Shown one piece after another: positions 18,832 to 27,951 of a stretch of 64,000 bases of DNA (positions are counted from its first letter, which is position 1; every line of letters starts with the position of its first letter). Origin of the DNA: Alphaproteobacteria bacterium. Lineage in GTDB: Bacteria; Pseudomonadota; Alphaproteobacteria; Rickettsiales; UBA3002. The translations under genes were made by a program, and so were the position numbers. The stretch lies in assembly GCA_017302575.1 (NCBI GenBank), contig JAFLDD010000001.1:926629-990628 (forward strand), written 5' to 3'. Below the pieces are notes generated by a model that was not told the DNA's origin, did no database searches, and saw nothing but the letters and a program-made list of their open reading frames with translations.

Positions 18832-19377
18832 TTAGACGTTTTTGGTCAGGGCAACGATGCGCTTGATTTCGCGATCAACCAAACGCTCGACCATCTGTGG
18901 CAAGTTACCATCCAGCCATTCTTTGAGCATTGGCTTGAGGGCTTCAATCACCAAATCTTCTACCGTTGCACCTGAACGGAACTGTGCCGAAGGAAGCGGC
19001 TGATAGACATGCTCAGCAGCGCCTGGGGTTTCAAGTAGCGCTTTGATGGAAGCGGCAGCCGTTTCAACAGCAGCATTCGAAACCAACCCCTCATTCGAAA
19101 AGCCCATGGTAGGCGCTGGCTCGGCAGATTCTTGCTGAATCGTGGTCTCTGGCGATGCTGGCATTGCCATAATGTCGTCAATCGACATTGACTCCATCGC
19201 CGCGGATACGGTTTCTTCTGGGGCGGAGGCTGGTTGTGTAATCATGTCGGTCAATTCAAGCACATCTGAACCTGACGCTGGTGGCTCGGAAACCGCAGTT
19301 TCCCCTTCATCCGCGATGATTCGCTTGATGGATTGGAGGATTTCCTCCATCGACTGATCTTGTTCTTTGGCCGACAT
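18832..19377 (-). CDS. popZ: PopZ-type cell-pole organising protein (DUF2497)
   Basis: 181 aa. It has the PopZ layout: an N-terminal short helix (DQSMEEILQSIKRIIADEGE, residues 7-26), an acidic Pro/Ala/Glu-rich disordered middle, and a C-terminal oligomerisation block (VEDLVIEALKPMLKEWLDGNLPQMVERLVDREIKRI, about 139-174). In Caulobacter PopZ forms a polar hub that holds the centromere-ParB complex and recruits other proteins. The name rests on these two end blocks. Reads toward the ankyrin gene. Confidence 0.85.
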   Translation of the reverse strand: MSAKEQDQSMEEILQSIKRIIADEGETAVSEPPASGSDVLELTDMITQPASAPEETVSAAMESMSIDDIMAMPASPETTIQQESAEPAPTMGFSNEGLVSNAAVETAAASIKALLETPGAAEHVYQPLPSAQFRSGATVEDLVIEALKPMLKEWLDGNLPQMVERLVDREIKRIVALTKNV

Positions 19378-19504
19378 TCGCTACCTGAAATGGGTCACTA
19401 CTTTTGACACTTAACCGTGTAGGGTTTTGTCTGGCAAGAAGAATTGCGTGATTATCCCGTTATCTGTGCAGGTTGTTTGTAAGCGTGACTTTTAGAAGCC
19501 AACT

Positions 19505-20848
19505 TTAGAAACCGATGGGTTGCCATTTAATGGCGTCGTAATTCTCGTTGGGATCGTAGCTTGCTACATCCAGCTCCAACGCTTCAGGGCTCAACGCGCC
19601 CATGGTCACTAGGAGATTGTAAGTTGCGACGGTCTTATCACGCTGCGCACGGACGAGATTGGTGCGGGCGGTGAACAGCTCTTGCTCAGCATCAAGCACA
19701 TCCAGCACGGTGCGCGCACCATATTCCTGCTCTTGCTTCACACCATCCAATGCAATTTCGGCGGCTTTAATCTGGTCTTCGCGCTCCGCGATGGTGGCGA
19801 TACTTGTCTCGAGCGCTTCCCATGCACGAGTTACGGATTCTTCAACCGAAAGCTCGGTATCCATCGCCGTGTGTTTGCTTTGACGCGCGATCGCTTTTGC
19901 TTCGCGCACGCGTGACCATTCCGCACCCGACTGATAGAGCGGGATTTGAACATTCACGGTCAACTTATCTTGATCGAAGGTGCTATTGCCGCCAACGCCT
20001 GCACCTTTTTGCTCACTCATCGACCCTACGAGTGAAACGCGTGGTAGCAAGGTAGATGTATTGGTCCAAACATCGTGATCTGCTGCTTTATATGTGCGAA
20101 TCGCTGCTAGTAATTGCGGGTTTGCATCACGCGCTGCCGTCAATGCTTCTTTCAAACTTGCGGGCAATTCAGGCACTTGCTCGGGCACGCTTAGGCTGCC
20201 TTCAGGCTTATAACCAACCACACGCTCAAACGCCGCGATTGCAGAAATCAAACGACCTTCCGCCGAGATAACATCGGTACGCGCTTGCGATAAACGCGCT
20301 TCGGATTGCGCAACGTCTGTACGGGTTACTTCACCCACATCGAAACGCTCTTTCGACGCTTGTAATTGTTTTTCGAGGACTTCTTTGTTGTTGCGCGACA
20401 ACTCCAGCAACGACTGGTTAGCCACCACATCCATATAGGCAGTGATAGCCTGCTGTAATACGGCCTGCTCGACCGCCATAAGCTGCGCCTGCCCCGCACG
20501 CACACGCTGCTTAGCTGCGCGATAGCCTGAAATCGTACCAAAGCCACGGAATAAGGGCTGCTCAACGGTCAAACTTTTATCTTCGGCCTTGCCATAAACC
20601 CAGCCCGCGCCACCGAAATCGGTACGTTGGCGGCCACGATTATAATTCGCAATAGCGGTTGGGCGGAATCCTGAAACTGCCTGCGCTACTTCCTCGTCGC
20701 TCGATTCTTGGCGCTGACGCTCAGCCTTAATGCGGGGATTCTCGGAATAGGTTGCTTTAAGTGCCTGCTTAAATACATCGTCCGCCGCGTAGGCAGGTGC
20801 AGCAAGCAGCGCGCCTAGGGATAAAGCTGTGAATAGTTGCCGTAACAT
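19505..20848 (-). CDS. tolC: TolC-family outer-membrane efflux channel
   Basis: Outer-membrane exit duct for type I secretion and RND/ABC pumps. 447 aa from the ATG at 20848, chosen because it starts a signal peptide (MLRQLFTALSLGALLAAPAYA, cut before ADD); the longer open frame upstream is Cys-rich and implausible. The two-fold TolC repeat is visible: first half with LKATYSENPRIKAER and SGFRPTAIANYNRG, second half with AARDANPQLLAAIRTYKAA, VNVQIPLYQSGAEWSRVREAKA and DVLDAEQELFTARTNLVRAQRD. It is unlinked to the RND pump at 46-51 kb and to the DevBCA exporter at 58-61 kb, but could serve both. Confidence 0.93.
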   Translation of the reverse strand: MLRQLFTALSLGALLAAPAYAADDVFKQALKATYSENPRIKAERQRQESSDEEVAQAVSGFRPTAIANYNRGRQRTDFGGAGWVYGKAEDKSLTVEQPLFRGFGTISGYRAAKQRVRAGQAQLMAVEQAVLQQAITAYMDVVANQSLLELSRNNKEVLEKQLQASKERFDVGEVTRTDVAQSEARLSQARTDVISAEGRLISAIAAFERVVGYKPEGSLSVPEQVPELPASLKEALTAARDANPQLLAAIRTYKAADHDVWTNTSTLLPRVSLVGSMSEQKGAGVGGNSTFDQDKLTVNVQIPLYQSGAEWSRVREAKAIARQSKHTAMDTELSVEESVTRAWEALETSIATIAEREDQIKAAEIALDGVKQEQEYGARTVLDVLDAEQELFTARTNLVRAQRDKTVATYNLLVTMGALSPEALELDVASYDPNENYDAIKWQPIGF

Positions 20849-21065
20849 TGTGTTTTCTTTGTGTAACATGAGCGCAGTATTGCACCTATTATTTAAGGTT
20901 CCGTTAGCGCTACGTAAAGGATTGGTTAAGCAACAGCATGTTTCCAAGCATGAATGGCGCATAGTGTGGCTTTGGCGCAAGACTGACAAAGGCTTAGAGC
21001 GTCATAATTTCTTAACAATTACAGGTTAATAATAATGAGTTATCTAACCAGATGGATCATGTGTG

Positions 21066-21863
21066 ATGCCTCAAAGAAAAGAAGCCGTATTAGTTATTGA
21101 TGATCTCGAAGAAGGCGTTTTGAAGCCCTACGCTCAGGTTATGAGGGAGGAATTTAGGGATCATCATGTTATCACCGCAACGTCCATAGAAGATGCCCGC
21201 AAGGCCTTGCAGGACTCACGTTATCGCGTGGACTATATGGTGGTGGATGGCGGATTTTTTGAAGGTGGCCAACGCACGAGCGGCACAGGACAAAAACTGA
21301 TTAAGGAAGTGCTGGGAGATCCCCAAAGAGGCATTCGACCACAGTTTGAGGAAAGTGACCCTGAATTGCATAAACGCGTGATCATTGTCGAAAATACCGC
21401 AACCCCCAAAGGTAGTAAAAGCAAGGGGCAAGAGCCCATGCATAAAGTCAACCAATTCCATGGATTATTGGGCGCCGATTACCAATCGGCATTTGGCTAT
21501 ACGCCACACCGAGCAGCCTATTTCCAGAAAGCGCCACAACCTTTTGATCGTGAGCACGCCCCAGAAAGCAACGAGCAAGTACGTGGTGAATTTGAAAAGT
21601 GGCATAAGGAAAATGACGCTGCGCAGGTCATTCAGTGGACACCTGACAATCAACTCGCATTAACGCAACATGTCGCCAGACAAATGGCACAATTCATGAA
21701 ACAGGAACGTCGCCTTTCTCAACACGAGGCGCCATTACCAGAATTGAGTGTTGCGCCAAGGGGATTAAAACTAGAATTAGGTGATAACCCATCGATTGAA
21801 GCCATGCTGGAATCAAGCTTCATGATTACCGTTGCCGGCAAGAATGTACAAAGAGAGATTTGA
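21066..21863 (+). CDS. orphan protein with divergent receiver-like domain
   Basis: 265 aa from ATG 21066 (a GTG lies 3 bp earlier). The first 130 residues resemble a response-regulator receiver: AVLVIDD (acidic pair Asp12/Asp13), YMVVDGG with Asp61 where the phosphoacceptor would be, and RVIIVENTATPKG supplying Thr and Lys at the usual beta4/beta5 places, although an insertion separates them. The second half (about 135-265) has no recognised domain. A 72-codon gene follows 3 bp later, so the two are co-translated. Function unknown; a receiver assignment is inference from the motif order. AT-rich relative to neighbours. Confidence 0.65.
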   Translation: MPQRKEAVLVIDDLEEGVLKPYAQVMREEFRDHHVITATSIEDARKALQDSRYRVDYMVVDGGFFEGGQRTSGTGQKLIKEVLGDPQRGIRPQFEESDPELHKRVIIVENTATPKGSKSKGQEPMHKVNQFHGLLGADYQSAFGYTPHRAAYFQKAPQPFDREHAPESNEQVRGEFEKWHKENDAAQVIQWTPDNQLALTQHVARQMAQFMKQERRLSQHEAPLPELSVAPRGLKLELGDNPSIEAMLESSFMITVAGKNVQREI

Positions 21864-21866
21864 GCA

Positions 21867-22085
21867 ATGAAATGGTCGCAAAAAATGGCGGAAGATGGAT
21901 CAGCGATTGTTTCAATCGTGTGTGATACAGGGTGGCATGAAATGTACTTTGTGATGCGCGTTGCGCGCGGACAGGAGCATAAGATACACCATGCGCTTGA
22001 AGAGGGCGGGAAAATTATGCTCGAGCAGTATGGCGAGATTCTTGATTCGGGCTTTGGCCCCCTGCCAGCTAGCCTAGCCGCATAA
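21867..22085 (+). CDS. small hypothetical protein downstream of receiver-like protein
   Basis: 72 aa, no recognised family, no signal peptide. Sequence features: SAIVSIVCDTGWHEMYFVMRVARGQE followed by a predicted helix (KIHHALEEGGKIMLEQYGEILDSG). It starts 3 bp after the receiver-like gene and is followed 14 bp later by an intrinsic terminator, so the pair forms a two-gene operon. The spacing supports it being a real gene. Confidence 0.65.
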   Translation: MKWSQKMAEDGSAIVSIVCDTGWHEMYFVMRVARGQEHKIHHALEEGGKIMLEQYGEILDSGFGPLPASLAA

Positions 22086-22099
22086 TGACCCTGAATGCA

Positions 22100-22133
22100 A
22101 AAAAGGCCACGGATTTAACACCGCAGCCTTTTT
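22100..22133. terminator. bidirectional intrinsic terminator
   Basis: AAAAAGGC (22100-22107) pairs with GCCTTTTT (22126-22133), CGG (22110-22112) with CCG (22121-22123), with a symmetric CA/CA internal loop and ATTTAACA in the loop. T-runs exist in both directions, so it ends the receiver-like operon and could also end a leftward transcript from the island to its right. Confidence 0.85.
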
Positions 22134-22134
22134 A

Positions 22135-22680
22135 CCCTACGCACCGAGCGATTGCCTCGCGGCATTCGATTTGCTGAAGGTTTGTCCGGACACCGCCCCG
22201 CCCGAGCCGAAGCTCGAAGGGGCGGACATTCCAAACCGGATGGGCACTAGACCCCACCGCGATTCACGGCTCTGCCGCTTATCTCAAACGTGCCTAGTGG
22301 GCACTTCCGTCTGAGCTCTCGAAGGCTCTCTTAAAGCTTTCGCTCTAAGCTCCTCCATTTAGCCATCCTTCGTGGGGATGACACGAGAAGTACGATTCTT
22401 CTCGGGATGACTGCGTTTTTTGGTTTCGCTCCAAACTCGGCCATTCATCTTGTATTTGGTTATAAGGGCCACATGCCGATTACGCCACTTGGGCAGGTTT
22501 TTTATCCCCATTTTTGGCCAATTATTTTCAGCACCGCCATTCAAACCCTTAGTGGGAGAGGGTTTGCGCTATAGTCGTCCATTTCAAAAAACCGGAATAG
22601 ATCTGTGGATAAGTAGTTAATGCGCTCATTACTAGCTATCTTCATGGATATGTAACAATGAATTGTTATAGAATTACCCC
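22135..22680. other. 545-bp gene-free island rich in hairpins (possible structured RNA or repeat remnant)
   Basis: No convincing coding sequence; the one ORF inside (22359-22544, minus) looks like translated repeat. Hairpins seen: a nested one, GGTTTG 22179-22184 with CAAACC 22232-22237, CCGCCCC 22193-22199 with GGGGCGG 22219-22225 and GAGC/GCTC at the tip; GTGCC 22290-22294 with GGCAC 22300-22304; CATCC 22364-22368 with GGATG 22376-22380; CGAGAAG 22384-22390 with CTTCTCG 22398-22404. The last is flanked by direct GGGATGAC copies (22375-22382, 22404-22411). A perfect DnaA box (TGTGGATAA) is at 22604-22612. The right 70 bp are AT-rich and precede the next gene. Read leftward, a transcript would end in the 22100 terminator. 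Confidence 0.55.
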
Positions 22681-23043
22681 ATGCAACCAACCGCACCAGA
22701 GCCAAGCCAACACTTCATTCGTGCGCACGCCGTCTGCACCGCGATGATTCGCGCGGCTAAGGCTGGGGGCACACCAGATCAGGACGCACTGCTTGAAACG
22801 GCGAGAGCTGAGATTGCGGCTTATAATGCTTTTATTAATGAGCACGGCCAAAACGATGAAGAAGTTTGGAAAGGCCAGAAAGCTGCAGAAGCAGAGTGCG
22901 GCAGTAAACTGAAACCATTCTTTAGAGATACGGGGCTAACTTTGGGTGTATTACAATCTGACCCCATCAGCATTTTAGCTTCTATCAAGGGAACTGATCG
23001 CAGGACGGTCGGGTGGCAGCAGCACCAGTCTGGTAGAGGATAA
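22681..23043 (+). CDS. hypothetical protein
   Basis: 120 aa, soluble, alpha-helical by composition (IRAHAVCTAMIRAAKAGG, ALLETARAEIAAYNAFINEHG, EVWKGQKAAEAECGSKL). No family recognised. The upstream AT-rich leader has no strong Shine-Dalgarno. Its stop lies 3 bp from the CCA end of the convergent tRNA-Cys gene. The C-terminal 15 residues (GTDRRTVGWQQHQSGRG) look less gene-like, so the true end or the gene itself is uncertain. Confidence 0.5.
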   Translation: MQPTAPEPSQHFIRAHAVCTAMIRAAKAGGTPDQDALLETARAEIAAYNAFINEHGQNDEEVWKGQKAAEAECGSKLKPFFRDTGLTLGVLQSDPISILASIKGTDRRTVGWQQHQSGRG

Positions 23044-23045
23044 AC

Positions 23046-23120
23046 TGGAGGCCGAGGGCAGAATCGAACTGCCGCATGTCGGTTTTGCAAACCGAAGCAT
23101 TACCACTTTGCTACTCGGCC
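23046..23120 (-). tRNA. tRNA-Cys (anticodon GCA), CCA encoded
   Basis: Complete cloverleaf on the minus strand: acceptor GGCCGAG (23114-23120) with CTCGGCC (23050-23056), anticodon stem TCGGT/ACCGA around loop TTGCAAA with GCA at 23086-23088, T-arm GGCAG-TTCGATT-CTGCC, discriminator U at 23049 (usual for tRNA-Cys) and an encoded CCA at 23046-23048. Confidence 0.96.
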
Positions 23121-23169
23121 AGCCGTGGAGGTTGGTTTTATTAGCCCCCACGCATGGTCTGGTCAAGCA

Positions 23170-23640
23170 CTACGCAATCTTCAGCTTTGCTTTTACGTCC
23201 GCAGGCAGGCTGCTTTTGAGCATCCATGCTGCTTTTTCGTGCGCTTTGCTGCGCACGACCAGTAAGTCCGTCGTGCCTTCATCATCCGCTTTTTGTGCGG
23301 CATTGAGCGCCTTCTTGATGGTCTGGGTCAGCGCGATGTTGCTTTGATACAAATCCTTCACCATCTGATTTTCATCCAAATCGCTATTGGCTTCTTTGAT
23401 AGAAGATAGCTTGGCGAATTCAGAAAAACTGCCTGGTGCTTTTTCGCCCAGCGCACGAATACGCTCAGCGATTTCGTCATTGGCCAAGGCAAGCTCGTTA
23501 TACTGCCCCTCGAACATGAGGTGCAGGGAGTGGAAATGACGCCCCTCGACATTCCAGTGATAGTTCTGGGTTTTGAGGTAAAGCGTGTAGGTATCGGCGA
23601 GTACGCGTTTGAGCGCTTCCGTCACAGGTTTGTTCGACAT
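23170..23640 (-). CDS. dps: Dps-family ferritin-like DNA-protection protein
   Basis: 156-aa Dps that forms a 12-mer, oxidises and stores iron with H2O2 and shields DNA in starvation. The intersubunit ferroxidase ligands are all present with correct spacing: His28 and His40 in NYHWNVEGRHFHSLHLMFEG, Asp55 and Glu59 in ALANDEIAERI. The N-terminus is short with few lysines, so direct DNA binding may be weak. Followed (in gene order) by the tRNA-Cys; preceded by the pirin gene 20 bp upstream on the same strand, possibly a stress operon. Confidence 0.94.
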   Translation of the reverse strand: MSNKPVTEALKRVLADTYTLYLKTQNYHWNVEGRHFHSLHLMFEGQYNELALANDEIAERIRALGEKAPGSFSEFAKLSSIKEANSDLDENQMVKDLYQSNIALTQTIKKALNAAQKADDEGTTDLLVVRSKAHEKAAWMLKSSLPADVKAKLKIA

Positions 23641-23660
23641 GGTTATCTCCTTTTCATTCC

Positions 23661-24353
23661 TTATTGTACGCGAGGCAAATCAATGAGCAAGACTTCTGAT
23701 GGCTGGTGAGCGGCCAACAGCAGTTTCTTCTCGTTCACCAATTGCGCGCCATCCCCTGCCCTTAGGTCGTGGCCATTCACATTCACGCTGCCTTTGGAAA
23801 CCAGCAGATAGCCAGCCCCCGCCAAGGCATGTTCATGGGTTTTACCCTCAGCAATGTGCCCACCCCATATGGCTGCGTCAGAGTCGATAGTGAGTGCGCC
23901 GTCCGCTTTCTCACCACTTACGAGCAATTGAAGGCCTTCATGTTCTTTAGGGAACTGGCGCGTCTCCCAACGCGGCGTGTTGCCTTTATTGCGTGGGTAA
24001 ATCCAGATTTGATAAAGGCGCGTATCTTCACCTTCCTTGTTCCATTCGCCATGCACAATGCCCGTGCCAGCCGACATAATCTGCACGTCGCCAGCGCGTG
24101 TGACCCCCTCATTGCCGAGTGAGTCTTTATGGGTGATTGCACCCTCGCGCACATAGGTGATGATTTCCATATCATGGTGTGGGTGGGGGTCGAAACCGCC
24201 GCCGACACGCACGATGTCGTCATTAATCACGCGCAGTGGGCCGAGGCTCATATAACGTGGGTCGTGATAGTTCGCGAAGCTGAAATGGTAATGGGCATCG
24301 AGCCAGCCGATGTTCATCGTGCCTAGGGTTTCATAGGGTCTAACGGTAATCAT
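23661..24353 (-). CDS. pirin-family bicupin (YhaK/YhhW type)
   Basis: 230-aa cupin of the pirin family; some members have quercetin 2,3-dioxygenase activity, the physiological role is usually unknown. Metal site visible in GGGFDPHPHHDMEIITYV (His57, His59) and in SAGTGIVHGEWNKE (His and Glu). The conserved N-terminus HYHFSFANYHDP and IWIYPRNKG are typical. It lies 20 bp upstream of dps on the same strand. The gene starts divergently from the next hypothetical gene across a 172-bp AT-rich gap. Confidence 0.9.
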   Translation of the reverse strand: MITVRPYETLGTMNIGWLDAHYHFSFANYHDPRYMSLGPLRVINDDIVRVGGGFDPHPHHDMEIITYVREGAITHKDSLGNEGVTRAGDVQIMSAGTGIVHGEWNKEGEDTRLYQIWIYPRNKGNTPRWETRQFPKEHEGLQLLVSGEKADGALTIDSDAAIWGGHIAEGKTHEHALAGAGYLLVSKGSVNVNGHDLRAGDGAQLVNEKKLLLAAHQPSEVLLIDLPRVQ

Positions 24354-24525
24354 AACGTCTCTTCATCCACGCCACAGGTTTAGGTGGCGGATATGCAAGA
24401 TATATAGGATTTACATAGGGAAATGCCAGTCCACCTATTGCGACGAACTGTTTCTTGATTAACTCATTATTAAATAAGTTATTACATAATTAGGACGCGT
24501 ATAATATGAATTCCGCGAGGCATAG

Positions 24526-25002
24526 ATGACAACAAATAACCCCAATAACCCCATTGATGCTCTCAGAGGCGCAAACCTACATATTTTTCACTACCCCGCA
24601 AAGAATGGTCAGCCTGAAAATTATTCAGTCATTTTCAACTATCCCTGCAATCGCATTACTACAAACAATCAATGGGACGCAGTTCGAGATGTTTTAACAG
24701 ATGAATTTCAGAGACGCGGCTTAAATGGAGTGTACGGGTTGGGCCCTGGAGATCCTGATAGGATAAGAGCTTTATATCCTGATGGATCAGAACGGCCAAA
24801 CTCATACGCCTATACCTTAAGTTGTTCGCGCGAACAACTTGTACAAATCCAAGAGCTTTTTGGAAGGCAGCAATTATCTATCGAAGATGGTCGTAATTTT
24901 CCGGGCATGAAGTCTATTTCATTTGAAGCAACTGAGTGCGCGGTTGCATTCAGCTCACCACCTCCTTCAACACCCGGAAAAAGCGGGAACCTTCTTGGAT
25001 AG
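24526..25002 (+). CDS. hypothetical protein, orphan
   Basis: 158 aa; no family, signal peptide or membrane segment recognised. Start supported by GCGAGGC 5-11 bp upstream and a TATAAT hexamer at 24500-24505. The middle (NYSVIFNYPCNRITTNNQWDAV..., LSCSREQLVQIQELFG) looks like a compact alpha/beta domain, the tail is Ser/Pro-rich. AT-rich compared with neighbours. Its stop abuts the convergent metY stop with no gap. Confidence 0.6.
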   Translation: MTTNNPNNPIDALRGANLHIFHYPAKNGQPENYSVIFNYPCNRITTNNQWDAVRDVLTDEFQRRGLNGVYGLGPGDPDRIRALYPDGSERPNSYAYTLSCSREQLVQIQELFGRQQLSIEDGRNFPGMKSISFEATECAVAFSSPPPSTPGKSGNLLG

Positions 25003-26310
25003 TTAAGCAGCCTTCTTTGCTTTTGATGCAGCAGCTAAGGCCTGCTCCAAATCCGCAATGATATCTTCCGCGTCCTCGATACCGATGGACACACGAATCG
25101 CTTCGGGCAATACGCCCACGGCTTTTTTGTGCTCCTCAGTCAACTGACCATGGGTGGTCGATGACGGGTGAATCACCAGCGAGCGCGTGTCGCCGATATT
25201 GGCGAGCATTGAGAAGAGCTTGAGATTATCCACCAGCGTTTTCGCTGCGTCGTAGCCACCTTTCACGCCGAAGGTGAATACTGAGCCCGCGCCTTTTGGC
25301 AGGTATTTTTTAGCACGTGCGTGGTACTTGTTCGATGGCAGACCCGCATAATTTACCCATTCCACGCCCGCATGTTTCTCGAGCCACTCGGCAACTTTTT
25401 GCGCGTTTTGTACATGGCGATCCATACGCAGACCGAGCGTTTCAATACCATTAAGTGTGAGGAATGCATGGAACGGTGATTGGGTTGGGCCAAGCGCGCG
25501 CAGACCGATTGCATGGTTATGCACCGCAAGCGCCATGTTGCCGAAACTCTCAGCGAAGTTCACACCATTGTAGGATGGGTGCGGTTTGCCGAGTTCAGGA
25601 TATTTCGCGGCATGTTTTTTCCAGTCGAAATTGCCCCCGTCGATAATCGCGCCGCCCATCGCTGTGCAATTGCCGTTCAGGAATTTGGTGGTCGAATGCA
25701 GCACGATGTGCGCGCCCCACTCAATCGGGCGATGCAGGTAGGGCGATGCCATGGTGTTATCGACAACGAGCGGAATGCCTACCTCGTTGGCGATTTTAGC
25801 GAGCGCTTCAATGTCCGAAATCACGCCACCTGGGTTGGCAAGCGACTCAATGAAAATCAATTTCGTTTTAGGCGTAATGGCTTTTTTCACGGCGTCCAAA
25901 TCATCCACATCGACGAAATCAGCGTGCCAGCCGAAGCTCATCGGGAAGGTGTTTTGGAACTGGTCGGTCGTGCCACCATAAAGGCGCTTAGATGCAATGA
26001 AACGCTCACCTGGTTGCACGAGCGCTTGGAATACCAAAAGCTGCGCCGCGTGACCCGACGCCGTTACCGTTGCCCCTACCCCGCCTTCGAGCGACGCGAG
26101 GCGTGCTTCAAGTACTGAGTTGGTTGGGTTGGTCAGGCGCGAGTAAACATTGCCGAATTTCTTGAGGGCGAATTTATCGGCAGCGTCTTCAGCGTCTTCG
26201 AATACGTAGGCGCTGGTTTGATAAATCGGCACTTGGCGCGAGCCCGTTGCGTCGGGCGTGTAGCCTTCGTGAATGGAACGTGTGTGGAAACCTTGCTTCT
26301 TGTCGGTCAT
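25003..26310 (-). CDS. metY: O-acetylhomoserine aminocarboxypropyltransferase (sulfhydrylase)
   Basis: PLP enzyme that makes homocysteine directly from O-acetylhomoserine and sulfide. 435 aa, the length of MetY rather than the shorter MetB/MetZ. Signatures: TRSIHEGYTPD, VPIYQTSAYVFEDAEDAADKFAL, YSRLTNPTNSVLEARLASLEGG, VVDNTMASPYLHRPIEWGAHIVLHSTTKFLNGNCTAMGG (PLP lysine in STTKF) and SMLANIGDTRSLVIHPSSTTHGQL. A 181-bp gap with the divergent reductase holds a small hairpin (GCC-TTA-GGC) but I see no recognisable SAM riboswitch. Confidence 0.95.
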   Translation of the reverse strand: MTDKKQGFHTRSIHEGYTPDATGSRQVPIYQTSAYVFEDAEDAADKFALKKFGNVYSRLTNPTNSVLEARLASLEGGVGATVTASGHAAQLLVFQALVQPGERFIASKRLYGGTTDQFQNTFPMSFGWHADFVDVDDLDAVKKAITPKTKLIFIESLANPGGVISDIEALAKIANEVGIPLVVDNTMASPYLHRPIEWGAHIVLHSTTKFLNGNCTAMGGAIIDGGNFDWKKHAAKYPELGKPHPSYNGVNFAESFGNMALAVHNHAIGLRALGPTQSPFHAFLTLNGIETLGLRMDRHVQNAQKVAEWLEKHAGVEWVNYAGLPSNKYHARAKKYLPKGAGSVFTFGVKGGYDAAKTLVDNLKLFSMLANIGDTRSLVIHPSSTTHGQLTEEHKKAVGVLPEAIRVSIGIEDAEDIIADLEQALAAASKAKKAA

Positions 26311-26353
26311 AAAAATCTCATGTGAAAAATGTGATGTTAACGCGAAAGCCTAA

Positions 26354-27543
<1,190 letters not shown>

Positions 27544-27544
<1 letters not shown>

Positions 27545-27867
27545 TGGAAGTCTACACGCTGAACGTAACGGATCACGACGGCGGCGAGCATGTGCTGGAA
27601 GCGCCAGAAGGCTGGCGCGTGATGGAAATCATCCGCGATAATGGCCTTAAAATCAAAGCCGAGTGCGGCGGTGCCTGCGCGTGCGCGACCTGCCATGTCT
27701 ATGTGGATGAGGCATGGTTATCAAAACTCGCCCCCAAATCGGCGGACGAAGAATTATCACTAGATGACGCCATGCAGGTGGAGTCGAACTCGCGCCTCTC
27801 CTGCCAGATTCTGATGAACGAAGAGCTGGACGGGCTGCATGTTACCTTAGCCCCAAACCCCGACTAG
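27544..27867 (+). CDS. 2Fe-2S ferredoxin (adrenodoxin type)
   Basis: 107-aa ferredoxin. Cluster ligands follow the adrenodoxin pattern: Cys41-x5-Cys47-x2-Cys50 (AECGGACACATCHVYV) and Cys87 in NSRLSCQI. An extra Cys45 lies in the loop. No isc genes are nearby; the immediately upstream reductase is the likely electron donor. Translationally coupled through TAATG. A stop-overlapping hairpin follows. Confidence 0.94.
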
Positions 27868-27883
27868 TTGACTCCGTCAACTA
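27865..27883 (+). terminator. hairpin at the ferredoxin stop codon
   Basis: Perfect inverted repeat TAGTTGA - CTCCG - TCAACTA that starts on the ferredoxin TAG. No T-run follows, so it may protect the mRNA end or act as a weak terminator before the pilin array. Confidence 0.45.
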
Positions 27884-27951
27884 TATGCGCCTAAGTATCT
27901 GTATTCACATTGCGCTTTTGATTGGATTTGCACCATGATATGTTGCCTGTC

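Noticed and set aside
22135..22330. Considered as RNase P RNA, tmRNA or SRP RNA
   Set aside because: GTCCGG and CGGC-TTAT-like bits occur, but the required consensus blocks, tag codons and lengths are missing.
22359..22544. 61-codon ORF in the hairpin island
   Set aside because: Passes through palindromic repeat-like DNA; its end (SRVIPTKDG) resembles translated repeats.
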